NCBI GenBank assembly: GCA_041915365.1
Contig: JAYSBP010000007.1
Coordinates: forward strand, 47,837 to 111,836
Direction of reading: 5' to 3'
Source of the DNA: UBA6016 sp041915365
GTDB taxonomy: Bacteria > Campylobacterota > Campylobacteria > Campylobacterales > UBA6016
Length of the DNA stretch: 64,000 bases
Below, piece after piece: positions 34,787-43,664 of the stretch. Below the pieces are notes generated by a model that saw nothing but the letters and a program-made list of their open reading frames with translations, did no database searches and had not been told where the DNA came from. The position numbers were made by a program, and so were the translations under genes. Each line of letters starts with the position of its first letter. Positions within the stretch are counted from its first letter, which is position 1.

Positions 34787-35213
34787 CTATGACGCCTTTC
34801 ATATTTTCTATAACATCCTTAGATTCGGCACCCAAGACTTGATCGCACATTGCATACAGGATTTGCTCCTCTTTTGAGTTGTGCTGTTGCGTTAGTATGT
34901 TGAACGACTCGCATAGTCCAAGAAGCTGAGATTTATTGCCGCTCTCAAGCGCTTTTTTTATCATTCCAAGATTAAATCTCATCTGCTCGTGTTCTCTTCT
35001 CATAACCTCTGTAGGGCCGCAGCTCATTCCGCTTTTTGATTCAAATGTTGGAAAAAGAGACTTCTCTTCCATTTCAAAATGTTCTTCAAACTCTTTTGCC
35101 ATTTTTTCAAATGCAGCTACGGCATCTTCGCCTTTTACTACGCTGTTTTCGAATTCCGCAAAACTCTCATCGCATTTTTTGTGGTCAACACTCATAAACT
35201 CTCTTATGCTCAT
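34776..35213 (-). CDS. hemerythrin-like di-iron protein
   Basis: 145-residue four-helix hemerythrin/HHE protein. The full ligand set is present: His11 (DHKKCDE), His45 and Glu49 (EEHFEMEEKSLFP), His75 (REHEQM), His111 and Glu115 (QQHNSKEEQ). Such proteins bind O2 or NO, or help iron-sulfur repair. AAGGAGC precedes the ATG. An FNR/CRP-type palindrome lies 57-70 bp upstream with class II promoter spacing, so expression is probably triggered by NO, low oxygen or a related signal. Confidence 0.88.
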   Translation of the reverse strand: MSIREFMSVDHKKCDESFAEFENSVVKGEDAVAAFEKMAKEFEEHFEMEEKSLFPTFESKSGMSCGPTEVMRREHEQMRFNLGMIKKALESGNKSQLLGLCESFNILTQQHNSKEEQILYAMCDQVLGAESKDVIENMKGVIGAA

Positions 35214-35241
35214 ACTTCAAGCTCCTTAAAATTTCAGGGCA

Positions 35242-35283
35242 AGTGTACGCTAAAAAAAACATTTTTTTATTGACGCATGTCAA
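35242..35283 (-). promoter_or_regulatory. FNR/CRP-family operator and class II promoter of the hemerythrin operon
   Basis: Perfect palindrome TTGAC-N4-GTCAA at 35270-35283. On the minus strand the -10 candidate TACACT occupies 35247-35242. The palindrome centre (35276.5) lies 41.5 bp before the predicted start near 35235, the exact geometry of class II FNR/CRP activation. The half-site resembles FNR/DNR (TTGAT) and NssR (TTAAC) sites known in related bacteria. It begins right after the lolA stop. Confidence 0.7.
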
Positions 35284-35799
35284 CTATTTGACTATATCGA
35301 TGTCTGCGGTTGGCGTAAATTCAAATGTTTTTTGAGGGATTGAGATATTTTTTTTGCGCTCTGAGAATACTATTTCCGTATCGTTTTCAAGAGAGTCTTT
35401 GTAGGTTAGCCTCTCTATCATATTGTCTTTTACGGTAAATTTATAGGTAATGTCGCCGTCTTTTGCGCTGTATTCGTTTGCCCCTTCAGGCTTTGCTTTT
35501 TTTAGTATCGTATCTAGCGAGACGGAGTTTTTCTTTTTTAGATATTTTGCTTGTGCCAGAAGCGGCTCGTATATGATTACGGTGTCGTTGTTTACATAGA
35601 CGCTTTTTTTGACCGGCTTTGTATATTCCCATAGTGCATAGTTTGGCTTTTTGGCGCTTATTTTACCGCTGTAGACTATCTTTTTGCCGGATTTGTTTTT
35701 TACGCTTTGGACGAAGTTTGCCTCGAAGGTCTCATAATCAAAACTAAGGGCAAACAAAGAGACACTAAAACTTATAAAAACAAATATTTTTCTTATCAT
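35284..35799 (-). CDS. lolA: outer-membrane lipoprotein carrier protein LolA
   Basis: Periplasmic chaperone that ferries lipoproteins to the outer membrane. 171 residues with a signal peptide (MIRKIFVFISFSVSLFA) and the LolA-like beta sheet: FEANFVQSVKNKSGKK, YSGKISAKKPNYALWEY, VYVNNDTVIIYEP. It is at the short end of the family's range. It is divergent from secA across 110 bp, and the hemerythrin operon follows on the same strand but has its own regulated promoter. Confidence 0.85.
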   Translation of the reverse strand: MIRKIFVFISFSVSLFALSFDYETFEANFVQSVKNKSGKKIVYSGKISAKKPNYALWEYTKPVKKSVYVNNDTVIIYEPLLAQAKYLKKKNSVSLDTILKKAKPEGANEYSAKDGDITYKFTVKDNMIERLTYKDSLENDTEIVFSERKKNISIPQKTFEFTPTADIDIVK

Positions 35800-35909
35800 C
35801 GAAAAGTAGACCTTTTTTTGTTTGGCAGTATATCTTTTGGGGGTTTAAGCTTTTATTGTTGTTTTGGTAATATCTGTCCCAAATTCAACCGTTTTGGGAC
35901 TTATCTACA

Positions 35910-38372
35910 ATGATTAAAGCTATCGTAAACAAAATAATGGGAACGAGGAATGAAAAAGAGCTAAAAGCCTACAAAAAGAAGCTAGCTCAAATAAATGCCT
36001 TGGAGCCAAAGTATGCCGCGATGAGCGACGAGGAGCTAAAGAGCGCCTTTAATGCCCTTAGAAATTCTGTTTTGGATGGAGAGAGTCTTGATAATGTACT
36101 TTTTGACTCTTTTGCGATAACGAGAGAGGCATCCAAAAGGTCTCTTGGAATGAGGCACCACGATGTGCAAATGATAGGCGGAATGGTTCTGAACGACGGG
36201 CGTATAGCTGAGATGAAAACGGGCGAGGGTAAGACGCTAGTGGCGACGCTCCCAGTCATACTAAACGCAATGAAGGGCGAAGGCGTACATATTATCACGG
36301 TCAATGACTACCTTGCAAAGCGTGACGCAACCGAGATGGGTACACTATACAACTTCCTTGGCTTCTCTGTCGGGGCTATACTCTCAGATGAAGACGACGA
36401 AGATGTCAAAAAAGCGGCTTATGACGCAGACATAACATACGGAACAAACAACGAATACGGCTTTGACTACCTAAGAGATAACATGAAGTATTCAAAAGCA
36501 TCGCAAGTGCAAAGAAGCCATCATTTTGCGATAGTTGACGAGGTGGATTCTATCCTTATTGACGAGGCTAGAACACCGCTTATCATATCTGGGCCTACAA
36601 AGTCTTTTATGGGGCAATATGAAAAAGCCGACGAGGTGGCGACTAGCCTTGAGATAGAAAAACACTTTACGGTTGATGAGAAAAATAGAGTCGTATTGAT
36701 GACCGAAGAGGGGATTAGGTATGCCGAAGAGCTCTTTGATGTCGGCAATCTATATGACCTCGACAATGCGGTATTATCACACAGACTAGATCAAGCCCTA
36801 AAAGCTAGATATTTATTCAAAATAGACGTTGATTATGTTGTTCGTGACGGTGAGATAATAATCGTAGATGAGTTCACTGGCAGACTAAGCGAGGGCAAAA
36901 GATATTCAGAGGGTCTTCATCAGGCACTTGAAGCAAAAGAGAAAGTTCTAATCAAGGAAGAGAGCCAAACTCTTGCAGATATTACATTCCAAAATTACTT
37001 CAGACTTTATGGCAAGCTTGCTGGTATGACGGGTACGGCGCAGACTGAGGCGACCGAGTTTAGCGAAATCTACGGCCTTGACGTTATCTCTATACCTACC
37101 AATGTTCCTGTGGCTAGAGCCGACATGAATGACCTTATATTTAAGACCGAAGAGGAAAAATTCGAAGCTCTTGTGAAAAAAATAAGAGAGCTAAACGAAA
37201 AAGGACAGCCTATTCTAATCGGTACGGCCTCTATCGAAAAGAGCGAAGTTGTACATGAGTTTCTTAAAAAAGAGCGAGTTGCGCATACGGTGCTAAATGC
37301 AAAAAACCACGAAAAAGAAGCTGAAATCATCAAGTTAGCTGGTGTCAAAGGCGCTGTTACCGTAGCTACAAATATGGCGGGGCGTGGCGTTGACATCAAG
37401 ATAGATGATGAAGTAAGGTTGCTGGGCGGTCTAGCCATCATAGGCACAGAAAGACACGAGAGTCGCCGTATAGACAACCAGCTAAGAGGTAGGAGCGGTA
37501 GACAGGGCGACCCTGGTTTCAGCCAATTTTATTTGAGCCTTGACGATACGTTGCTTCGTATATTCGGTAGTGAGAAAATAAAAACTATTATGAATAGACT
37601 GGGGCTTGAGAGAGGGGAACATATAGACTCCAAACTCGTGACAAATGCGGTCGAAAAAGCGCAGAAAAAAGTAGAGAGTATGCACTACGAGAGCAGAAAA
37701 CATCTACTTGAGTATGATGACATCGCAAACGCTCAAAGAAAGATTATTTACGGCTTTAGAAACGAGCTTTTGAACGAAGAGTTTGATATAGACGCAAAAA
37801 TACATGACAATAGAAGCGTGTACGTAGAAAATATATTGGCTGATGCCGGTATTTACTATGGCCTTGAAAAAGACGACTTCAATTTGGAAAAAGTAAGCGA
37901 ACTGCTCCTTGAAGATATCGGACTTGGCGTTCCTGAGGCTGAGATGTCAGAGCTGGAATACGAAGAGCTAAAAGAGAAAATTACGGCTCTTATGGATAGG
38001 CATTATGAGGCCAAAACAGCTATTCTTGAAGAGACTCAGAAAAAAGAGATTGAGAGGATACTTTATCTTCAGACACTAGATGAGGCTTGGAGAGAGCATC
38101 TATATCAAATGGACATACTAAAAACAGGTATAGGATTACGAGGTTACAACCAAAAAGATCCACTTGTTGAGTATAAAAAAGAGAGCTATAAGCTATTTAC
38201 CGAACTTGTTGAAACCGTCAAGGTAAATGCAGTTAGGGTGCTTCACTCGTTTAGAATAGGTAGCGATACGACAGCGGAAGATATAGAAAATGAAGATGCT
38301 CCACTCGACGTAGTTCCGGTGGCTCAAAAAAGAGAAGAGAGGCTAAAAAACTACGATAAGAAAAAGAGCTAA
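35910..38372 (+). CDS. secA: preprotein translocase ATPase SecA
   Basis: Motor ATPase of the Sec export pathway. 820 residues with DEAD motor motifs (MKTGEGKTLVATLP, VDEVDSILIDEARTPLIISG, TNMAGRGVDIKI, RQGDPG) and the wing and scaffold regions. It ends in the basic tail REERLKNYDKKKS and lacks the C-terminal Cys-rich zinc domain (CxCxSG...) that binds SecB or phospholipids in many bacteria. No frameshift explains this; the downstream ATG overlaps the stop. The start follows the C-terminal-like spacing of lolA without a strong Shine-Dalgarno. Confidence 0.96.
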   Translation: MIKAIVNKIMGTRNEKELKAYKKKLAQINALEPKYAAMSDEELKSAFNALRNSVLDGESLDNVLFDSFAITREASKRSLGMRHHDVQMIGGMVLNDGRIAEMKTGEGKTLVATLPVILNAMKGEGVHIITVNDYLAKRDATEMGTLYNFLGFSVGAILSDEDDEDVKKAAYDADITYGTNNEYGFDYLRDNMKYSKASQVQRSHHFAIVDEVDSILIDEARTPLIISGPTKSFMGQYEKADEVATSLEIEKHFTVDEKNRVVLMTEEGIRYAEELFDVGNLYDLDNAVLSHRLDQALKARYLFKIDVDYVVRDGEIIIVDEFTGRLSEGKRYSEGLHQALEAKEKVLIKEESQTLADITFQNYFRLYGKLAGMTGTAQTEATEFSEIYGLDVISIPTNVPVARADMNDLIFKTEEEKFEALVKKIRELNEKGQPILIGTASIEKSEVVHEFLKKERVAHTVLNAKNHEKEAEIIKLAGVKGAVTVATNMAGRGVDIKIDDEVRLLGGLAIIGTERHESRRIDNQLRGRSGRQGDPGFSQFYLSLDDTLLRIFGSEKIKTIMNRLGLERGEHIDSKLVTNAVEKAQKKVESMHYESRKHLLEYDDIANAQRKIIYGFRNELLNEEFDIDAKIHDNRSVYVENILADAGIYYGLEKDDFNLEKVSELLLEDIGLGVPEAEMSELEYEELKEKITALMDRHYEAKTAILEETQKKEIERILYLQTLDEAWREHLYQMDILKTGIGLRGYNQKDPLVEYKKESYKLFTELVETVKVNAVRVLHSFRIGSDTTAEDIENEDAPLDVVPVAQKREERLKNYDKKKS

Positions 38373-39574
38373 TGAATAAAAAGCTTATTCGCTTCGTAGT
38401 CTCAAAATATCTGCGGTATGACCCGTCTCAGCCGTTTATTTCCATTACGGCCGCCCTTGCTTTTTTGGGGGTCGGGCTCGGCGTTTTCGTGCTTATAGTC
38501 GCTATGGCTATAATGAATGGCTTTGATAAAGAGTTTGAAAAAAAACTTTTTACGATGAACTACCCAATCACTCTTTATCCAAAACACGACTCTGGTATCT
38601 CAAAAGAGTTCGTAACAAAATTGCAAACCGAATATCCACAATTTAAATTTAGCCCGTTTATACGAAGTAGCGCAATAGCAAAAAGCGGTGACGGTATGGA
38701 GGGTGTTGTTGTGTTTGGCGTTGAAAGCTCGGCTGAAAAAGAAATAAATCCAGTTGTCGCTTCGGCATTGGGCAAAGATAGCCTAAAACCGTTTGAGGCG
38801 CTCATAGGGCAAAAGCTAATGGATGATTTTGCACTTGCGAAGAGCGATAAAATAACGGTTATTTTTGCGGATGGCGAGCCACAGGGACTTGGAATAACGC
38901 CAATTATGAAACGTTTTAGCGTAGATAAGAATTTTACGTCCGGCTTGCTTGCATACGACAAGGGATATGTATATGTCAATGCAAAAGACCTCTCGGCCGT
39001 ACTCGGGAAAGAGGAGGGTGTGTATGACGGCGTTCATATATACTCCCCAAAGCCGCTTGAAGATATAAAGACTCTCGGCTCAAAACTCTCAGACGACTAT
39101 GCGCTTATTGGCTGGTGGCAGCAAAACGGTAATTTCTTTGCGGCTCTGGCGCTAGAGAAGAGAGCCCTTTTTATTGTTCTCATGCTAATTATTCTGGTTG
39201 CCTCTCTCAATATCGTAAGCTCGTTATTGATGACTGTTATGAGTAGGCGAAAAGAGATTGCGCTATTACTATCTCTCGGGGCGGACAAAGACGAGATAAA
39301 AGCCATATTTTTTAGACTCGGTGCAATAATAGGTGGCGGCGGTATTATAGTTGGTGTATTGCTTGCCGCTCTTGCATTGGCCTTATTGTCAAATTTTGAT
39401 ATTATCAGTCTTCCGGCTGACGTATACGGAAGCTCGAAGCTTCCGCTAGAGCTATCATTTTTGGATTTTGGGCTTATTACTTTGGGTTCGATGGTAATAG
39501 TCTTTTTGTCATCATACTATCCGGCAAAAAAGGCATCGGAAGTCGACCCGCTAACGGTTCTTAGAAACGAATAA
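38372..39574 (+). CDS. LolC/LolE-type ABC transporter permease
   Basis: Inner-membrane component of a lipoprotein-releasing (LolCDE-like) transporter. 400 residues: an N-terminal helix (about 23-48, FLGVGLGVFVLIVAMAIMNGFDKEF), a periplasmic MacB-PCD domain (about 50-245) and a C-terminal FtsX-like block of three helices (LMLIILVASLNIVSSLLM, IGGGGIIVGVLL, LGSMVIVFLSSYYP). The LLSLGADKDEIKAIFF coupling helix is typical. Its ATG overlaps the secA stop by 1 bp. With lolA nearby, lipoprotein sorting is a likely role; the LolD ATPase is not in the window. Confidence 0.86.
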   Translation: MNKKLIRFVVSKYLRYDPSQPFISITAALAFLGVGLGVFVLIVAMAIMNGFDKEFEKKLFTMNYPITLYPKHDSGISKEFVTKLQTEYPQFKFSPFIRSSAIAKSGDGMEGVVVFGVESSAEKEINPVVASALGKDSLKPFEALIGQKLMDDFALAKSDKITVIFADGEPQGLGITPIMKRFSVDKNFTSGLLAYDKGYVYVNAKDLSAVLGKEEGVYDGVHIYSPKPLEDIKTLGSKLSDDYALIGWWQQNGNFFAALALEKRALFIVLMLIILVASLNIVSSLLMTVMSRRKEIALLLSLGADKDEIKAIFFRLGAIIGGGGIIVGVLLAALALALLSNFDIISLPADVYGSSKLPLELSFLDFGLITLGSMVIVFLSSYYPAKKASEVDPLTVLRNE

Positions 39575-39575
39575 T

Positions 39576-40757
39576 ATGCACGCCAATATAGCAATAGTAA
39601 TAGCTCTTTCGCTTTTTATTGCCACTTCGCCCTTTATATCAAAAACCCTTAGACTGCCAATCGTAGTTGTCGAAATACTGCTTGGAGTTTTGGGCGGGTA
39701 TTTTGGGCTTTTTGGGCAAAACGAATATTTTTTTACGATGGCAAAAGTCGGCTTTTTGTTTTTGATGTTTTTGGCCGGACTTGAGGTTAACCTAAAAGAG
39801 TTTATAAAGATAAAATCCATTTTGCTTGGGCGTGTGATTTTATATTTCTTTTTGCTTTATGCGTTAGCGCTTACTGTTGTCTTGTATTTCAAGCTCTCAT
39901 TTATATATCTAGTTATTCTTCCGATTTTTTCTCTTGGGATGATAATGGCGCTCTTAAAAGACTACGGCAAAGACAAGCCGTGGCTCTCTCTTGCGCTTGT
40001 TATCGGTATCGTAGGCGAGGTTATCAGTATTGTGGCTCTTACTATTTTGAGCGGTGCCGTTAGTTTCGGATTTGGCAAAGAGTTTTACAAAGCTATGGCT
40101 ACTTTGGTCGCAATAATATTTATCGGCGTTTTGCTATTTAAATTGGCAAGGGCATTTTTCTGGTGGTTTCCAGAGTCAAAAAGGGCAATAATGCCGGATA
40201 TAGCCTCAAAAGAGCAGGATATACGCTTCTCTATGGCTCTATTTTTTGTGATGATAGCGATAATGCTTTATCTTAAGATAGATATGGTGCTCGGAGCTTT
40301 TTTTGCTGGGATGTTTATTGCCGCTTTTTTCTCACACAAAAAAGATTTGCATGACAAGCTAAGCTCATTTGGTTTTGGATTTTTGGCACCGATATTTTTT
40401 ATATATGTCGGTTCTACGCTCAAGCTTGAGATAGTGCTGTCTATGGAGATTTTCAAAAATGCGCTATTTCTTATGGCGTGTATAGTTTCTATCCGTCTCA
40501 TAGGTTCGTTCAGTTCTTTTTATGTCCACCTTGGGTTTAAAAATACATTACTTTTTGCATTGTCCGATTCTATGCCGCTAACATTCATGGTCGCTGCCGC
40601 TACACTCGGACTCCAATCGCACACGATAGACAATCTTGAATATTCATCGATAGTAGTTGCGAGTATGCTTGACGCTATGATTTTGATGCTTGCGATTAAG
40701 GTGCTAAATTTTTATTTTACGAAAAAAGATAGTGCGCAGCCAAAGCCGTTAGGCTAA
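39576..40757 (+). CDS. CPA2/KefB-type cation:proton antiporter
   Basis: 393-residue membrane protein with about 12 helices, starting at the LolC/E stop (1-bp gap). Family features include the N-terminal LPIVVVEILLGVLGGYFGLFG, FLAGLEVNLKEF, the central GIVGEVISIVALTIL and DMVLGAFFAGMFIAAFF. The N-terminal LGVLGGYFGLFG/FLAGLE pattern is typical of Na+/H+ or K+/H+ exchangers (Pfam Na_H_Exchanger). There is no TrkA-type regulatory domain; the K+ channel at 41129 supplies such domains separately. Its 3' end overlaps the convergent ridA by 9 bp. Confidence 0.88.
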   Translation: MHANIAIVIALSLFIATSPFISKTLRLPIVVVEILLGVLGGYFGLFGQNEYFFTMAKVGFLFLMFLAGLEVNLKEFIKIKSILLGRVILYFFLLYALALTVVLYFKLSFIYLVILPIFSLGMIMALLKDYGKDKPWLSLALVIGIVGEVISIVALTILSGAVSFGFGKEFYKAMATLVAIIFIGVLLFKLARAFFWWFPESKRAIMPDIASKEQDIRFSMALFFVMIAIMLYLKIDMVLGAFFAGMFIAAFFSHKKDLHDKLSSFGFGFLAPIFFIYVGSTLKLEIVLSMEIFKNALFLMACIVSIRLIGSFSSFYVHLGFKNTLLFALSDSMPLTFMVAAATLGLQSHTIDNLEYSSIVVASMLDAMILMLAIKVLNFYFTKKDSAQPKPLG

Positions 40758-41120
40758 GGCTATACACTCTATTTCAACGAGGGCGTTTTTTGGAAGTGTC
40801 TTGACTGCTACCGTGCTACGTGCTGGTTTGTGTTCGCCAAAAAATTTAGCGTATACTTCATTCATTGGGGCGAAGTTGTCCATATCTGACAAGAAAACGG
40901 TAGTTTTTAGTACTTTATCAAGCCCGCTTCCAGCCTCTTTCAAAACGGCGGTCAGGTTTTCAAATACTTGTGTCGTTTGAGCCGTTATATCGCCGTCATT
41001 AAAGCTTCCATTGGCTCTTAACGCTACCTGGCCAGATGTATATACCATCCCCCCAGTCTTGATAGCTTGTGAGTATGGACCTATGGCTTGCGGGGCATTT
41101 GGCGTAGATACTACCTGCAT
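40749..41120 (-). CDS. ridA: RidA/YjgF/UK114 family enamine/imine deaminase
   Basis: Cytoplasmic protein that hydrolyses reactive 2-aminoacrylate-type imines. 123 residues from the ATG at 41120, preceded by CTAGGAGA; an in-frame longer ORF upstream lacks a ribosome site. Signature elements: APQAIGPYSQAIK, VYTSGQVALR, and the C-terminal ARSTVAVKTLPKNALVEIECIA with the substrate-binding arginine. It follows the K+ channel gene by 8 bp, probably in one transcript. Confidence 0.94.
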   Translation of the reverse strand: MQVVSTPNAPQAIGPYSQAIKTGGMVYTSGQVALRANGSFNDGDITAQTTQVFENLTAVLKEAGSGLDKVLKTTVFLSDMDNFAPMNEVYAKFFGEHKPARSTVAVKTLPKNALVEIECIALA

Positions 41121-41128
41121 TTTTTCTC

Positions 41129-42832
41129 CTAGTTTGATTTTTGAGGCGATTTTACATTTTTTTGTATAAAGTCGATACCTTTTTTGATAAGCCAATTTGG
41201 CATCTCTTGCTTATTGAGCACGAAGTGAAGCTTGTTGATATTGTTAAGTATTCGCTCAAACTCATCTATCGCATCGTCGGTTCCAGCAACGAGTAGTTTG
41301 TCCCCTATCTCAAAATATGAACTAAAAGACGGCGCCATCACGAATTCCCCGTTTGCTCTGAGTAGTCCAAAAATAATAAGCTCCAAATCACGCCCTTCAC
41401 CGTCAACATCAGACATTAGTTCTTTGTATGTGACAACCCGCTCTTTTAATATTGGCACAAGTGCATACGCCTCTTCCTCGTTGATAGATATTTCATGTAG
41501 TTGTGGTTTTTTGTTAATTATTTCAGTTAGCTTATCAACTATTCTTTTACCCCAGTCGTCACTCTTGCGTATTAGTTCGTCGGCAAACCTTACGACAAGC
41601 GGCCTTGCTATGATATTGTATGCCCTAACGGCAACTATCTTATCCATGATAAACACGGTATTGGCTCTGAGCGCTGCAAAAACGGAGTTCTCCTCCATCT
41701 TATTCTCTCTAACCATTACGAATATCCCAGGATTTAGTTTTCTTGCCGTGATAATAGCCGATAGATTTACCGAATCGTCTGGCGTTGCGGCTATTAGGCA
41801 GTCTGCTGTTTCAATCCCAGCTTTTAGTAGCAACTCTCTATCGCTACCGTCTTTTGCTTTTGTCTCTTTGTATATGTCTACTATTTCATATTCGATGCCG
41901 TTTTTGAGCAAAATTTCCTTAACGGCTTTGCCAAATCTGCCTCGACTACATATAATATATTTGCCCCTCGTCAGCTTGGCTTTTCTTGCGATATTGAGAT
42001 TGCCGCCACCAAACCAGTTAAGCAAGGCATACAAATGTGGGGTATTTAGCATATATTCTATTCTAGTTGCCACTAGGTAGTAAGGGTCTATCACATACTC
42101 CACCCCCACGTCCCTTAGGTTTTGAAGCCCAGCCGTAAAAGAAGATTCGGCGACTATCTTCAAATCTTGATTCAGTATCTTTGCTTTTACCGCTACGTTT
42201 AGATTTAGGTCATCGTCTTCAAAAAGCACAAAAAGCGCTCTACAGTGCGGCGAAGATACTCCGGCATCTTCAAGCACGTCGGTCTTTGTGGCATCTGCAG
42301 CGAGGGCAGGGACAATTGGATAGTACCCCTCAAGGTCAAGTTCATCTATTTTTTCCTCAAGCTTGTCGAGTACCACCATTCTATATTTGCCGACCCTTTG
42401 GAATTTCTCTATCATAAGGCGGCTTGTAGTGTTATAACCGCATATAACGACAAAATCATCACTAAAATGCTCTATTTGTCGGCGAAATATTATTCTTTTT
42501 AACTCTCTTTTGAATGCCTTGTCGCTAAAAAGACGGACTATCGCACCGAGTGCATAAAACCATGCCGGAACGGTCAGATATATGGTGATTGTCATCATCA
42601 GTCTCTGCGGGTATGTCAGTGGATATGGAATTTCTCCAAAACCTATTGTGTTCGCCGTGTAAGATACGATATAAAAAGCATCAAAGAAAGATAGATGATG
42701 TATGTTTCCGTTGTTGTCTCTGCCTTCGACTACCGTCAGCAAAACAATAGAGATGGTGTATGTAACTATAATAGCCAAAATAGGCGCCCTAAGACGCCTT
42801 ATGACTATCCAAAAGGCTTCATTACCACTCAT
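41129..42832 (-). CDS. two-pore-helix K+ channel with dual RCK (TrkA-N/TrkA-C) domains
   Basis: 567 residues. The membrane part (about 15-110) has two helices around a pore loop whose filter reads TANTIGFGE, a variant of TVGYG. Two cytosolic NAD/nucleotide-binding RCK domains follow: HFSDDFVVICGYNTTSRLM near 125 and RGKYIICSRGRFGKAVKEIL near 280. A TrkA-C-like domain (about 430-540) ends the protein. One chain thus carries tandem RCK units, giving a complete gating ring in a tetramer. It sits with an adjacent small membrane gene (42839) and ridA. Confidence 0.88.
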   Translation of the reverse strand: MSGNEAFWIVIRRLRAPILAIIVTYTISIVLLTVVEGRDNNGNIHHLSFFDAFYIVSYTANTIGFGEIPYPLTYPQRLMMTITIYLTVPAWFYALGAIVRLFSDKAFKRELKRIIFRRQIEHFSDDFVVICGYNTTSRLMIEKFQRVGKYRMVVLDKLEEKIDELDLEGYYPIVPALAADATKTDVLEDAGVSSPHCRALFVLFEDDDLNLNVAVKAKILNQDLKIVAESSFTAGLQNLRDVGVEYVIDPYYLVATRIEYMLNTPHLYALLNWFGGGNLNIARKAKLTRGKYIICSRGRFGKAVKEILLKNGIEYEIVDIYKETKAKDGSDRELLLKAGIETADCLIAATPDDSVNLSAIITARKLNPGIFVMVRENKMEENSVFAALRANTVFIMDKIVAVRAYNIIARPLVVRFADELIRKSDDWGKRIVDKLTEIINKKPQLHEISINEEEAYALVPILKERVVTYKELMSDVDGEGRDLELIIFGLLRANGEFVMAPSFSSYFEIGDKLLVAGTDDAIDEFERILNNINKLHFVLNKQEMPNWLIKKGIDFIQKNVKSPQKSN

Positions 42833-42838
42833 CGTGGG

Positions 42839-43219
42839 TTATCTTTTTGAGTGAACGGTGTCTGAGATATAAAGTATTACGGATACTATATTTGCCACCA
42901 TCGCTCCGCCGGCAAGAGAGACTATCATCGTCGTGTGGCTAGGTGTTACGCCGCCCGCTACATTACTAGCAAAACCCCATACGGCAGCAGCTGCAAACAA
43001 CTGAAGGTCAGCTACTAAGCTCGTCGCTAACAGTACAGAACCGACTTGCGTCTTGTCTCCTAGCTTCATTGTAGTTGCTATTAAATTTACAGCTATAGCC
43101 GCCGCTAGTTCGTATACGCTATGGTGAGCTATATTTTCAATCTCTCCATATACAAAACCGGCATTTATTGTAAGTGCCATAACTATAAAAAACCCCGCAA
43201 CAACCTTTTCAGAATACAT
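42839..43219 (-). CDS. small four-helix membrane protein, unknown function
   Basis: 126 residues, four predicted membrane helices: VVAGFFIVMALTINAGFVYG, HSVYELAAAIAVNLIATTM, LLATSLVADLQLFAAAAVW and AGGAMVANIVSVILYI. A Lys/Thr loop (KLGDKTQVGS) separates helices 2 and 3. It starts immediately upstream of the K+ channel (6-bp gap), so it may be a channel partner or sensor. No named family is recognised with confidence. Confidence 0.7.
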   Translation of the reverse strand: MYSEKVVAGFFIVMALTINAGFVYGEIENIAHHSVYELAAAIAVNLIATTMKLGDKTQVGSVLLATSLVADLQLFAAAAVWGFASNVAGGVTPSHTTMIVSLAGGAMVANIVSVILYISDTVHSKR

Positions 43220-43274
43220 TCTTGCCCTTTTTGATAAGATTTCTCTATTCTAACACAAAAAAGGCAAAACGATT

Positions 43275-43664
43275 TTGAGCGTAGTAGCAATAGATGTCGG
43301 ACTAAAAAGAATAGGCGTAGCTGTATATGTAGCGGGTGTTGCCGTGGCTAGCGAACCAATCATTCGCAAAAATAGAGAACAGGCTAGTGGTGATTTATCT
43401 AGCATACTAAAAGCAAAACAAACGTCAAAATTGATAGTTGGTTTGCCTCGTGGCGGGGCGAGCGAAGATGAAATGGAGAGGCGTATAAAGCATTTTGTAG
43501 CTTTGCTTGATTTTGACGGCGAGATTGTTTATGTAGATGAGTACGGTAGTTCGAGGGAGGCGCTCTCGTTGACGGAGGGCGGTTTTACAAAATCAAAAGA
43601 CGGTAAAGCTGATAGCTTAGCGGCTCTCGTTATCTTACGTAGATGGATTGATACTATAAAATAA
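43275..43664 (+). CDS. ruvX: RNase H-like Holliday junction resolvase RuvX/YqgF
   Basis: 129-residue protein of the YqgF family, involved in 16S rRNA 3' processing and resolving branched DNA. VVAIDVGLKRIGVAV carries the first catalytic aspartate; IVGLPRGG and the C-terminal GKADSLAALVILRRW, with the last aspartate, complete the fold. The best start is TTG at 43275, since the conserved aspartate is only 7 residues in. Its 3' end overlaps the convergent queA by 11 bp. Confidence 0.88.
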   Translation: MSVVAIDVGLKRIGVAVYVAGVAVASEPIIRKNREQASGDLSSILKAKQTSKLIVGLPRGGASEDEMERRIKHFVALLDFDGEIVYVDEYGSSREALSLTEGGFTKSKDGKADSLAALVILRRWIDTIK

